Shown here in pieces: positions 40,254 to 49,427 of a DNA stretch of 64,000 nucleotides (position 1 is the stretch's first letter; each line of letters starts with the position of its first letter). The notes beneath the pieces were generated by a model. That model saw only the letters and a list, made by a program, of their open reading frames with translations. It was not told the origin of the DNA and did not search any database. The stretch spans positions 1-64,000 of the forward strand of contig JAJZGG010000002.1 in the NCBI GenBank assembly GCA_021804965.1, read 5' to 3'. A program made the translations under genes and the position numbers. This stretch comes from Acidobacteriota bacterium. GTDB taxonomy: Bacteria; Acidobacteriota; Terriglobia; Terriglobales; Acidobacteriaceae.

Positions 40254-40433
40254 TTAGCCTTTAGTTGTCGGCAGAGGGGAAGGGATTCCGGGGCCGAAGT
40301 TGCTGGCAGCGAAGCCTTTGGTTGTCGGCAGAGGGGAAGGGATTCCAGGGCCGAAGCTCGGACTCGCGAAGGCGGCGGACGAGGTGAGGGTGAGGGCGGT
40401 GACGGCGGCGAGGTGAATGAGATTGAGCTTCAT
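40254..40433 (-). CDS. Small secreted repeat peptide precursor (59 aa)
   Basis: Not in ORF track (59 aa). AGGAG eight nt upstream of ATG; MKLNLIHLAAVTALTLTSSAAFA signal peptide then SPSFGPGIPSPLPTTKG FAASNFGPGIPSPLPTTKG. Confidence 0.8.
   Translation of the reverse strand: MKLNLIHLAAVTALTLTSSAAFASPSFGPGIPSPLPTTKGFAASNFGPGIPSPLPTTKG
40258..40356. repeat. Two copies of a 42-bp element, period 57 bp, encoding the duplicated peptide
   Basis: cctttagttgtcggcagaggggaagggattccggggccgaag / cctttggttgtcggcagaggggaagggattccagggccgaag. Confidence 0.95.
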
Positions 40434-40466
40434 GGGGTGATCTCCTGGATCGAAAAGAATGTCAGT

Positions 40467-40485
40467 GTTTGGCGGTGCGCCAAAC
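40467..40485. promoter_or_regulatory. Palindrome in the 5' region of the small peptide gene
   Basis: gtttggcg-gtg-cgccaaac, 8-bp arms. Confidence 0.5.
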
Positions 40486-40687
40486 TAAGGCAAGGGTAAC
40501 CCAAAAGTGGTAACCAGAATGATGCTTTTTGGTAATTTTTTTCGTGTTGAGAGTTTGGTTACGGGTTGTTTTCAAGGGCTAAATTCGGTTTTCATGGGAT
40601 GCATTCGGAGGCTGGTCGCGGACGTGTGGAGTGAGCCTTCGGGTACTCTGGCAGGAAGCGGCTTTCTGGTGCCGGTATGGGGGACGG

Positions 40688-42004
40688 ATGATCGAGCAGC
40701 TTCGTAGGGAATTCCTCGCGGGCTTTCACTTGGAGGCCTATCAGGAACTTCTGGTTGAACTGGAACGGACCTGCGGTACGCTCATTCGCTTTCGCGTGGC
40801 CGAGACGCCGGTCTTTTTCCCGGCGAGTCTGCTGGAGAATCTGGCGGAGACCGGGCGGGAGTTGACCGAGCGCCTGCTGGCCAGCCAAACCTATCTTGCC
40901 GCTGCCGAGCAGGAGATTCCTCCGGGATATCGGGTTGCAGGCCGGTCCTCGCATCCGAACTTTATGACGGCAGATTTTGCGCTGGTGCGTGGGAGATCGG
41001 GAGAACTGGAGCCAAGGCTGGTGGAGCTGCAGGCTTTCCCCTCGGTGTTTGGCTATCAGGCGGAGCTGGCAAAGGGCTATCGGCGGGCATTTGGACTGGA
41101 TCCGAATCTCGAGATCTTTCTGAGCGGACTGACCGAGGATGGCTATTGGAATCTGCTGCGGGAGACGATTGTTGGCCGGCATGATCCTTCCGAGGTTGTG
41201 CTGACGGAGGTGGATCCTGAGAACCAGAAGACACTGCCGGATTTCCGGGTAACGGCCCATCGACTGGGCATTGCTGTGGTGGACATCACGCGACTGGAGG
41301 CGGTCGGCAGGCGCCTGGCCTATCGCGATGCCAGTGGGCGCCAAGTCCTGATTCGTCGCATTTACAACCGGGCGATCGCCGATGAGATGATGGCGCGGCA
41401 GATTCGGCCGGGTGTGGATCTGGAGGCGGAATGGGATGTGGAGTGGGCCGGGCATCCGAACTGGTACTTCCGCGTGAGCAAGTTTGCGCTGCCCTGGCTG
41501 AGCGGAACGGTGAGCGGCGACGTCAAGGCGCATGCCTGCGTGCCGCCGGCAGCATTTCTGGATGATTTTCTGGAGGGTGCAGGATATCTGGCGCTGCAGC
41601 AGGCGGGTGTGCCCCTGCCGGAACTGACCCAATCTGAGACAGTATTTGAGCATCTGCTGCTGAAGCCGCTCTATTCCTTCGCCGGAAAGGGAATTGTCTT
41701 TTCGCCGACTCTTGCCGAATTGCAATCCATTTCTCCGAAGGAGCGCAGGCAATATCTGGTGCAGCAGAGGATGCAGTTTGAGCCGACGGTGGAAACGCCC
41801 GCGGGGAGAACGCAGGCGGAAATCCGCATTCTGTATGCCTGGCCGGAGGATGGAGCCATGACTGCGGCGATCAGTCTGGTGCGCCTGGGTCGAGGCCGGA
41901 TGATGGGCGTGGATCACAACCGGGACCTGGAATGGGTGGGAGCATCGGCGGCTTTTGGGGTCCGCAATGCGCAAAAACTTGAAAAAAGTACACCTTTTCG
42001 GTAG
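40688..42004 (+). CDS. Conserved hypothetical protein, possible ATP-grasp-like fold
   Basis: About 438 aa; LLLKPLYSFAGKGIVFSPT, QYLVQQRMQFEPTV, AEIRILYAW are ATP-grasp-like; fold assignment tentative. Confidence 0.7.
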   Translation: MIEQLRREFLAGFHLEAYQELLVELERTCGTLIRFRVAETPVFFPASLLENLAETGRELTERLLASQTYLAAAEQEIPPGYRVAGRSSHPNFMTADFALVRGRSGELEPRLVELQAFPSVFGYQAELAKGYRRAFGLDPNLEIFLSGLTEDGYWNLLRETIVGRHDPSEVVLTEVDPENQKTLPDFRVTAHRLGIAVVDITRLEAVGRRLAYRDASGRQVLIRRIYNRAIADEMMARQIRPGVDLEAEWDVEWAGHPNWYFRVSKFALPWLSGTVSGDVKAHACVPPAAFLDDFLEGAGYLALQQAGVPLPELTQSETVFEHLLLKPLYSFAGKGIVFSPTLAELQSISPKERRQYLVQQRMQFEPTVETPAGRTQAEIRILYAWPEDGAMTAAISLVRLGRGRMMGVDHNRDLEWVGASAAFGVRNAQKLEKSTPFR

Positions 42005-42138
42005 GCAGATACCCCAAAAGGATGATTGTTTTCGGTACCTTGGATACAGTACTTTTGGGTTGATGCAGAAACTTTGGTTTTCTCGCAGCGACCAAAGGGT
42101 TCGATACAGTGTCTCCTAGGAGGCGCTGACGGGATTCT

Positions 42139-42498
42139 ATGGACGAATCAAAACCATGGTTCAAGGACGTGTTAAAGATTGCGCAACCGGAAAAAAGCCC
42201 GGGTGTGCGATCGGCGGTACGGTTTCCGTTGCAGCTTACAGCCATTCTTACCGTGAATGGGCGAGAGCTGGAAGCGAAGACGGAGAATGTATCGGCAAAT
42301 GGAATTTCCCTATGGATCGCTGAACGCGTGATGCCGGGGCAGGAAATTCGATTCCAGCTGAAGATGCAGGGCGACGTACTGGGGACAACGAGGGATGTTC
42401 TTGTGACCTGTGAGGGACGTGTGGTTCGCTGTGAGGCGGTGGACGACGCATTTCAGGTGGCAGCCACAATCGATGCGTATCAGTTTTCCGAACCCTAG
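42139..42498 (+). CDS. PilZ domain protein
   Basis: RSAVRFPLQLTAILTVNGRELEAKTENVSANGISLWI resembles PilZ RxxxR / D-N-xSxxG layout. Confidence 0.8.
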   Translation: MDESKPWFKDVLKIAQPEKSPGVRSAVRFPLQLTAILTVNGRELEAKTENVSANGISLWIAERVMPGQEIRFQLKMQGDVLGTTRDVLVTCEGRVVRCEAVDDAFQVAATIDAYQFSEP

Positions 42499-42526
42499 CG
42501 TGGAGAATCCGGTGACGGGGCAGACA

Positions 42527-43267
42527 ATGACAGCAAAGAAAAAGAACGAAGGGATCGAGCCGGAAGATGTGGCCGGCGCGAATCCGAATGCGATTCGCAT
42601 CATTCTTGCAGACTCACAGGCGATTTATCGCGTGGGCATCCGCAAGATTTTTGCGCTGGAAGATGATCTGCGTGTGGTTGCCCAGGCAGATACGATGGAC
42701 AATCTCTATGCTGCGGTGGAGCGTTTCCCCAGCGATGTGCTGCTGATGGAGGCTGGCCTGCTGACGGGCACCACGGATGCCATTCCCAGGCTGCTGCAGA
42801 TTGCCCCTGAGCTGAAGATCATTGTGCAGGCCTCGCAGTCGGACGAACAGGGAACCGTGGAGATGTATCGTCGCGGGGTGCGTGGAGTGATCTCCCGCGC
42901 CATCTCTCCCGATCTGCTGGTCAAGTGTGTGCGCAAGATTGCCCACGGGGAGACGTGGATCGACAATCAGTCCGTCAACCTCGTGATTGAAGCCTATCGC
43001 TCCCAGGCCCAGTCGCTCGTGCATCCGAAGTCGCAAACCAAGCTGACGGCCAAGGAGATCACGATCATCACAGGAATTACGCAGGGCAAGCGCAATAAAG
43101 AGATTGCCTATATGCTGGGAACCTCCGACCAGGTGGTGAAGAATTATCTACGCAAAATCTATGACAAGCTCGGCGTCTCGGACCGGCTGGAGCTGGCGCT
43201 CTATTGTCTGCACAATAAAATTATTCCCAATGATGACGCCAGCGAGTCGCGAAGCGCATCCGCATAG
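42527..43267 (+). CDS. LuxR/NarL-type response regulator with degenerate receiver domain
   Basis: Receiver-like IRIILADSQAIYRVGIRKIF...DVLLMEAGLL; HTH KLTAKEITIITGITQGKRNKEIAYMLGTSDQVVKNYLRKIYDKLGVSDRLELA. Confidence 0.9.
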   Translation: MTAKKKNEGIEPEDVAGANPNAIRIILADSQAIYRVGIRKIFALEDDLRVVAQADTMDNLYAAVERFPSDVLLMEAGLLTGTTDAIPRLLQIAPELKIIVQASQSDEQGTVEMYRRGVRGVISRAISPDLLVKCVRKIAHGETWIDNQSVNLVIEAYRSQAQSLVHPKSQTKLTAKEITIITGITQGKRNKEIAYMLGTSDQVVKNYLRKIYDKLGVSDRLELALYCLHNKIIPNDDASESRSASA

Positions 43268-43387
43268 CACTCATTCCCATGGAAACTCTATCTATCTCCG
43301 TGGGATTACGCTGCAATGAACCGTAAGAAATAGAGCGGATTCTCTCCGGAAGCTGCACCCGTTCGAATCCGTCGCGATGGTGCCGCG

Positions 43388-43867
43388 TCAACTCTGGTCG
43401 CCGGGAGTGTTCGCAGGCACCAGAATCTTCTGTAAAAGCTGATTCAATTCCCGCATCTGCTCGGCGGTGAGGGAGTTCAGCAGTCGCCTTGGTGCCTCAA
43501 ACACGATCGGATCCAGCGACTGAAGGAGTTCCAGCCCCTGGGCCGTGATGCAGGTCCAGACGACGCGACGGTCGGCGGCATCCCGATGCTGTTGCACCAG
43601 TTTGCGGGACTGCAGCCGTGCCAGCAGGCGAGTGATATCCGGGACGGAAGTGATCATGCTGCGACCGATGGCTGAGCAGGTAAGTCCGGATGGGCCGGCT
43701 CCGCGCAGAATGCGCAGCACGTTGTACTGGGGATGGGTGAGGGCAAACGGACGCAATATCTGGTGAAAGGCGCGGTCCAGTTGATCGGAGACGCGGAGAA
43801 GACGCAGAAACAACTCGGTCTGGGGATTCGGATAGCGAGTTGTGAGAGGCGTTTCTGGTTGGCGCAT
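43388..43867 (-). CDS. MarR family transcriptional regulator
   Basis: ALTHPQYNVLRILRGAGPSGLTCSAIGRSMITSVPDITRLLARLQSRKLVQQHRDAADRRVVWTCIT. Confidence 0.92.
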   Translation of the reverse strand: MRQPETPLTTRYPNPQTELFLRLLRVSDQLDRAFHQILRPFALTHPQYNVLRILRGAGPSGLTCSAIGRSMITSVPDITRLLARLQSRKLVQQHRDAADRRVVWTCITAQGLELLQSLDPIVFEAPRRLLNSLTAEQMRELNQLLQKILVPANTPGDQS

Positions 43868-44025
43868 CGGAGGATCCTGAACTGGCCTTGTCCGGAACGG
43901 ATGCGACAGCGTGACCATCCGCAGTGAATTTGCATTTGCCGGAGGCTCATCTTCCGACAGAGGAAGCAGAGCCTCCCGGCAGGGTGGATTCCGCCGGGCG
44001 ACAGATCCGCCCGGCAGCATCGGAG

Positions 44026-44601
44026 TTACTGCTGTGCGACGTCGAGATCGATTTCGATCGAAACGTTGTCGCCCAGAATGGCAGCCGGGAAGCTGGTGCC
44101 AATGCCCCAGTCCTGGCGGCGAATCGTCGTGGTGGCCGAGAAGCCGACGTGCTGCTTCTTGTCCATGCCGGTCACCGGAGCCGTCGGTCCCACAACATTG
44201 AGCACGACAGGCTTGGTGACGCCGCGCAGAGTGAGATTGCCGGTGACGGTCATGCCATCGGCCGACTTGACGACCTTGGTGCTCTGGAAGGTGGCGGTGG
44301 TGTACTTGCTGACATCGAAGAATGCATCGGTCTTCAGATGGTTGTCGCGTGCGGTCTCGCCGGTGTCCACGCCTGCAACGTCGATGGTTGCGGTGACGGT
44401 GGACTTGGCGATGTCGGCTGCGTCATAGACAACGGTGGCATTGACGGCACCGAAGCGGCCATGCACGTTGGTCAGCGACATGTGCTTGATGGCGAAATCC
44501 ACCTCCGAGTGGACCGGATCGGACTTCCAGGTGGTGGTTTGGGCAAGAGCCAGTGGTGCGGCAAGGACCAGAGCCAGGGCGGCGGTGAGGCTGCGTTTCA
44601 T
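44026..44601 (-). CDS. YceI family periplasmic protein
   Basis: TWKSDPVHSEVDFAIKHMSLTNVHGRFG, GNLTLRGVTKPVVLNV. Confidence 0.95.
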   Translation of the reverse strand: MKRSLTAALALVLAAPLALAQTTTWKSDPVHSEVDFAIKHMSLTNVHGRFGAVNATVVYDAADIAKSTVTATIDVAGVDTGETARDNHLKTDAFFDVSKYTTATFQSTKVVKSADGMTVTGNLTLRGVTKPVVLNVVGPTAPVTGMDKKQHVGFSATTTIRRQDWGIGTSFPAAILGDNVSIEIDLDVAQQ

Positions 44602-44782
44602 GTGCTTCCTTTCAATTCAAACGGGAGATGCGATTCCCGGGCCCGGATTTGGAAGAGCAGGGATCGTCTGTACATGGGATGCAGGGAGTAAAGTACTCGT
44701 TGCAACAAATAAATATCTTTTTTGCGCACTGTCGATGGGGAGCCGCTTCCGGTGAGCGAGACCATGGCGCAGGAAGGGACGG

Positions 44783-46048
44783 GTGTCTGATATGCTCCGG
44801 GCTATGCCGGACAAAGCCAAGCCTTGGAGCGCGTGGACGCGTGGGCAGCGGAATGCCTTTCTGGCCGCGATGCTGAGCTGGACGCTGGATGCGCTGGATT
44901 TCTTTCTGCTGATCTTCTGTATGCCGGCCATCGCCGGCAGCTTTCATGTGGATGTGGCCGGGGTGGCCGAAGCCGTTTTTCTGACGTTGGCGTTGCGGCC
45001 GGTGGGTGCCCTGCTGTTTGGTGCTGCTGCGGATCGCTGGGGACGAAAGCCGACGCTGGTGGCCAATATTCTTTGCTACTCGGTGGCAGAGATGGGCTGC
45101 GCCTTTGCGCCGTCGCTCCATGCGCTGCTGGTGTTGCGTGCGGTCTTCGGTGTGGCCATGGGGGGCGTCTGGGGTGTGGGCGCGGCGCTGGCATTTGAGA
45201 CATTGCCGAGCGAAGGGCGCGGGTTTTTCTCCGGTGTCCTGCAGGAGGGCTACGCAATCGGCTATCTGCTGGCTGCGGGTGCCTTTGGCCTGGGCTTCCG
45301 CTGGTTGGGCTGGCGTGGATTGTTTGCGCTGGGCGCTGTCCCGGTGCTTCTGGTTCCCTTTGTGCTGCGCGGTGTGAGCGAGTCGCCGGTGTGGGAAGAG
45401 CGCAGAAGGCGGCTGGCCACAAAGACTCGCGATGGGGAGAGTTGGCGGGAGCGGTTGCTCGCCTTGCGTGGCCACCTGCCGATCTTTCTGTTTCTTGTCG
45501 TGCTGATGACGGCCTTTACCAGCTTTTCCCACGGGACGCAGGATATTTACCCCACGTTTCTGCTGAAGGGGGTTGGATTTACCGCCGCCGCTGTGGGCGT
45601 GATTGGAGTGGTCTATAACGTGGGTTCGCTTGCCGGAGGCATGGTCTTCGGCAGCCTGAGTGAGCGATGGGGCCGTCGGCGCGCGATTATCGCTGCGGCA
45701 TTGCTGGCGATTCCCGTGGTACCGCTCTTTGCCTACGGGCACTCCGCTCTGGCGCTGGGCGCAGGAGCCTTCCTGATGCAATTCATGGTGCAGGGGGCAT
45801 GGGGTGTGGTTCCGGCGTACCTGACGGAACTGTCGCCGGCAGCGGTGCGTGCTGTGCTGCCCGGGGTGGCCTACCAGCTGGGCAATCTGCTGACCTCGCG
45901 CAATCTGGTCATCCAGACGCATCTGGCGGAGCGATGGGGCAGCTATCGTCCTGTGCTGGCCGGAACGGTGGTGCTGGCCGGGCTTGCCCTGGCGGCGGTC
46001 ACTGCGCTGGGCCGGGAAAGCCGTGGAGCCCGCATCGGCTCCGAGTAA
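44783..46048 (+). CDS. MFS transporter (metabolite:H+ symporter-like)
   Basis: SWTLDALDFFLLIFCMPAIAGSF, ALRPVGALLFGAAADRWGRKPTLV, FGSLSERWGRRRAII. Confidence 0.93.
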   Translation: MSDMLRAMPDKAKPWSAWTRGQRNAFLAAMLSWTLDALDFFLLIFCMPAIAGSFHVDVAGVAEAVFLTLALRPVGALLFGAAADRWGRKPTLVANILCYSVAEMGCAFAPSLHALLVLRAVFGVAMGGVWGVGAALAFETLPSEGRGFFSGVLQEGYAIGYLLAAGAFGLGFRWLGWRGLFALGAVPVLLVPFVLRGVSESPVWEERRRRLATKTRDGESWRERLLALRGHLPIFLFLVVLMTAFTSFSHGTQDIYPTFLLKGVGFTAAAVGVIGVVYNVGSLAGGMVFGSLSERWGRRRAIIAAALLAIPVVPLFAYGHSALALGAGAFLMQFMVQGAWGVVPAYLTELSPAAVRAVLPGVAYQLGNLLTSRNLVIQTHLAERWGSYRPVLAGTVVLAGLALAAVTALGRESRGARIGSE

Positions 46049-46072
46049 AGCGAGCAAAGAAATCGCCGGCCC

Positions 46073-46108
46073 TGGATTGCATGCCGGTGATGGATTGCAT
46101 GCTGGTGA
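46073..46108. repeat. 18-bp tandem duplication
   Basis: tggattgcatgccggtga / tggattgcatgctggtga. Confidence 0.85.
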
Positions 46109-46137
46109 TGACCTGGTGTGGGGATTGAGGTTCGGGA

Positions 46138-46803
46138 TTATTTGGGACGGACAAGGTCAAAGCGATCGCGTGTCGTGGCCCAGGTATTGCCGGCCATGCG
46201 GCCGACAGCATCCAGTCCCTGCGGGTCGATCCGGTAGTTGTCAATCAGGTCAGGACGGACGTGGAAGCGCACGATCTGGCCGAGGACGACGACTCCGGCG
46301 CCAACGCCCTGTCCGGTGAAGACGATCTGCAGCAGCTTGCATTCCAGCTGTGCCGGAGACTCGGCCACGCGGGGAGCGCGAACGACTTCGCTGGGAATGG
46401 GTGTCAGGCCGGCAAGCGCGAACTCATCGACGGCAGGAGGGACCGATGCCGCGCTCAGGTTGGTCGGATGGGCAATGGCTTCGGAGACGATGTTGATCAC
46501 GAACTCACCGGTCTGCTCGACATTGCGCAGGGTGTCCTTGCGGTCGTCCGGGTGGTCTGGAGTGGGTGCCGAAGGCGGTGCGGTGAGGGAAGGGCAGAAG
46601 AGAACCGTTGGAGGATTGGAGCCAACTCCGGCGAAAAAGCTGTACGGAGCCAGATTGCGGACCCCTGCCGCATCCACCGTGGAAACCAGCGCGACGGGCC
46701 GGGGAACGATCAGGCCGGTCATCAGTTTGTAGGTTTCCTGGGTTTGCAGCCGGGTGGGATCGATGGAGAGATGCTGCGGCGCAGAAGGCGATGTATGCGA
46801 CAT
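46138..46803 (-). CDS. Flavin reductase family protein (FMN-binding split barrel)
   Basis: LMTGLIVPRPVALVSTVDAAGVRNLAPYSFFAGVGSNPPTVLFCP. Confidence 0.92.
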   Translation of the reverse strand: MSHTSPSAPQHLSIDPTRLQTQETYKLMTGLIVPRPVALVSTVDAAGVRNLAPYSFFAGVGSNPPTVLFCPSLTAPPSAPTPDHPDDRKDTLRNVEQTGEFVINIVSEAIAHPTNLSAASVPPAVDEFALAGLTPIPSEVVRAPRVAESPAQLECKLLQIVFTGQGVGAGVVVLGQIVRFHVRPDLIDNYRIDPQGLDAVGRMAGNTWATTRDRFDLVRPK

Positions 46804-46978
46804 GATGGCAGGATACATGGCCCGGGCAGGGATGTGGCACCGGGGCGCGGGAGGGGTTGTGATGGCGGGAACATTCCCGAAAATAACTGCCTTGGTGCGC
46901 TTGCTGAAGATGGAAAGCGCGAAATTTTTACTCTGATAACACGGAATCAGGCAGAATGGTGAGATAGGAGTTTTCATC

Positions 46979-47650
46979 GTGCCGCGGATTCATTTTCAAC
47001 AACAGCTGGCCGAGCTGAAGGACAAGATCCTGGCCATGGCCGCACTGGCGCAGCAGGCCGTGCAGAGTGCCGTGGAGGCCTATCTGCAGCGCGATGAGGC
47101 TTTGTGCGCCTATGTCCGTGAAAATGAGACGGCTATCAACTCGGCCCAGCGGGAGCTGGACGAGATGGCCTATGAGCTGCTGGCCAAAGAGCAGCCCATG
47201 GCGATCGATCTGCGCTTCATCCTGGCTGTGATCAAGATGAATGCCGATCTGGAACGCATTGGCGACCAGTCCATGAGCATTGCGATTCGCGCCCAGGACG
47301 TGATGCGCATGCCCGAGGTGGAGTTGCCGGTGGATTTTGAGAGCATGGGCGAATATGCCAGCCGGATGATCCGCACCGCTCTGCAGGCGCTGCTGGATGG
47401 CGATGCCCAGGTGGCCGAAACCGTGCGCGCGATGGACGATGAAATCGATCGGATGAACCGGCTGGCACAGACGGATCTGCTGGCCTTGATTCAGAGCCAC
47501 CCGGAGGTCACTCCGCAGGCGCTGCATGCCCTGCTGATCGCCCGCAACCTGGAGCGCATTGCCGATCATGCCACCAATATCGCCACGGATGTGATCTTCT
47601 GGATCCGCGGTGCGGATGTGCGCCACGCACTGAGCCTGGCATCGGACTAG
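46979..47650 (+). CDS. phoU: Phosphate transport system regulatory protein PhoU
   Basis: GTG start, AGGAG upstream; IKMNADLERIGDQSMSIAIRA and IARNLERIADHATNIATDVIFWIRG repeats. Confidence 0.95.
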   Translation: MPRIHFQQQLAELKDKILAMAALAQQAVQSAVEAYLQRDEALCAYVRENETAINSAQRELDEMAYELLAKEQPMAIDLRFILAVIKMNADLERIGDQSMSIAIRAQDVMRMPEVELPVDFESMGEYASRMIRTALQALLDGDAQVAETVRAMDDEIDRMNRLAQTDLLALIQSHPEVTPQALHALLIARNLERIADHATNIATDVIFWIRGADVRHALSLASD

Positions 47651-47823
47651 CCTTTCCGAGGATCAGCACAGCCTCCCGCAATGCAGCTGGTGGATTCTGC
47701 GCTCCGCTGGAGATGACGCCCTCATAGATGACGTCTGGATGAAGTTTTGCGGCTGCCATCTGCTCCCCGCGAAGAATCCTGCACCGATTCGCCCAAAAAC
47801 CACGTCCAAAGAGCATAGGCCTG

Positions 47824-49320
47824 GTGACAGAAACGGGTGCGCCTGCAGGCTGGGAACTGCAGGCCGGGCGTGACGATTGTCGTCTGGGCCAGAAAGCGAG
47901 CGAATCGATGCAGGCGGTTGCCGGGGTTGAGCGCAAGGTGGGACTGCAGGATCAGTACGAGCAGACTGTGAATCCGCAGTGGGCGCGGCTGCTGCGCCTG
48001 CTGGGCATGGATGCCGAGTATCGGCGTTGCGAAGGGGAGACCCTGGAGACGGCCGATGGGCAGCAGATTCTGGATTTTCTCAGCGGATATTGCGTCTACA
48101 ACACCGGGCATAACCACCCGGCCATCGTTGAGGCGCTGCATCGGGAGTTGGATGCCAAGGGGCCTCTGATGCTGCAAAGCCATGTGAGCAGCCCGGCGGC
48201 GGAGCTGGCCGGTCGCCTGCTGCAGATGGCGAACCGCTCCCGGAAGGGTCATCTGAGCAAGGTGTACTTTTCGACCTCAGGAGCCGAGGGCGTGGAGACG
48301 GCCATCAAGTTTTCACGGGCTCACACGGGTCGTTCCGGCTTGCTGGCCGCTCGGGGAGCCTTTCACGGATTGACCTGCGGTGCGCTGGCGCTGATGGATG
48401 CTCCATTCTGGCGGGAGGGCTTTGGCGAACTGATCCCGGGTGTGGAGTTTGTGGACTTTGGGGATCTGGACCAGCTGGAGGCGGCGCTCAACACGCGGCG
48501 CTTTGCCGCGTTGATCCTGGAGCCAATCCAGGGCGAGGCAGGAATTGTTCTGCCTCCGGAGGGATATCTGGAGCGGGCGCAGGAGCTGTGTCGCCGCAAC
48601 GGGACGGTGTTTGTGCTGGACGAGGTGCAGACCGGGCTGGGGCGGACTGGCGCGATGCTGGCAGCACACCACTGGAATCTGGAGCCGGACATGGTGGTTC
48701 TGGCCAAGGCGCTGAGTGGCGGACTGGTGCCGGGCGGTGCGGTGCTGATGACGGAGGCGATCTATGAGAGCGTCTATCCCTCGCTGCGGCGCGCGATTGT
48801 GCACACCTCCACCTTTTCCGAGAATGGCCTTGCGATGCGAGCAGGCCTGGCCACGCTCGATGTGCTGGAAAAGGAGAATCTGGAGCAGGAGAATCTGGAA
48901 CCGGAGAATCTGGCCGCACGAGCGGCCCGGCTGGGAGAAGAGTTCCGGCAGCAGCTGCGAGAGCGGCTGGCAGGTTTCGAGATGGTCCGTGAAGTTCGCG
49001 GCATGGGTCTGTTTTCCGGGATCGTCTTCGGTGCTCCGCAGTCGCTTGGGTTGCGACTGAGCTATGAGGCATTTACGCGTGTCCATCCGGCGATGTTTGG
49101 GCAGATGCTGGTCATGCGGCTTTATCGGAAGCACGGGATTCTGACGCAGATTTGCGGCAACGCCTTTCAGGTGCTGAAGGCGGCTCCTCCACTGGTGGTC
49201 AGCGAGGCATCCCTGGAGCATTTTGTGGATGCAATCCACGAAACCATGGAGACCATCCACAGTTCGCGCAGCTTTTGGACGGATGCACTCCGGCTGGCAG
49301 CGCGCGCGGTGCGGATTTAA
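47824..49320 (+). CDS. Class III (acetylornithine-type) PLP aminotransferase
   Basis: FSTSGAEGVETAIKFSRAHTGR, FVLDEVQTGLGRTGAMLAA, VLAKALSGGLVPGGAVL; possible internal start 47908. Confidence 0.92.
   Translation: MTETGAPAGWELQAGRDDCRLGQKASESMQAVAGVERKVGLQDQYEQTVNPQWARLLRLLGMDAEYRRCEGETLETADGQQILDFLSGYCVYNTGHNHPAIVEALHRELDAKGPLMLQSHVSSPAAELAGRLLQMANRSRKGHLSKVYFSTSGAEGVETAIKFSRAHTGRSGLLAARGAFHGLTCGALALMDAPFWREGFGELIPGVEFVDFGDLDQLEAALNTRRFAALILEPIQGEAGIVLPPEGYLERAQELCRRNGTVFVLDEVQTGLGRTGAMLAAHHWNLEPDMVVLAKALSGGLVPGGAVLMTEAIYESVYPSLRRAIVHTSTFSENGLAMRAGLATLDVLEKENLEQENLEPENLAARAARLGEEFRQQLRERLAGFEMVREVRGMGLFSGIVFGAPQSLGLRLSYEAFTRVHPAMFGQMLVMRLYRKHGILTQICGNAFQVLKAAPPLVVSEASLEHFVDAIHETMETIHSSRSFWTDALRLAARAVRI
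48865..48909. repeat. 15-bp in-frame tandem repeat, 3 units, in the aminotransferase
   Basis: ctggaaaaggagaat / ctggagcaggagaat / ctggaaccggagaat, encoding LEKEN LEQEN LEPEN. Confidence 0.9.
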
Positions 49321-49427
49321 GCCGTGCGAAAACAAAAATGCAGGCCCTTGAGGCTGCCTGGGATGGAAGCGCCTAGTATGGCAGCAGCAGGAACGAAGAC
49401 CAAAGGCATAAGGAAAGCAGACCGGGC

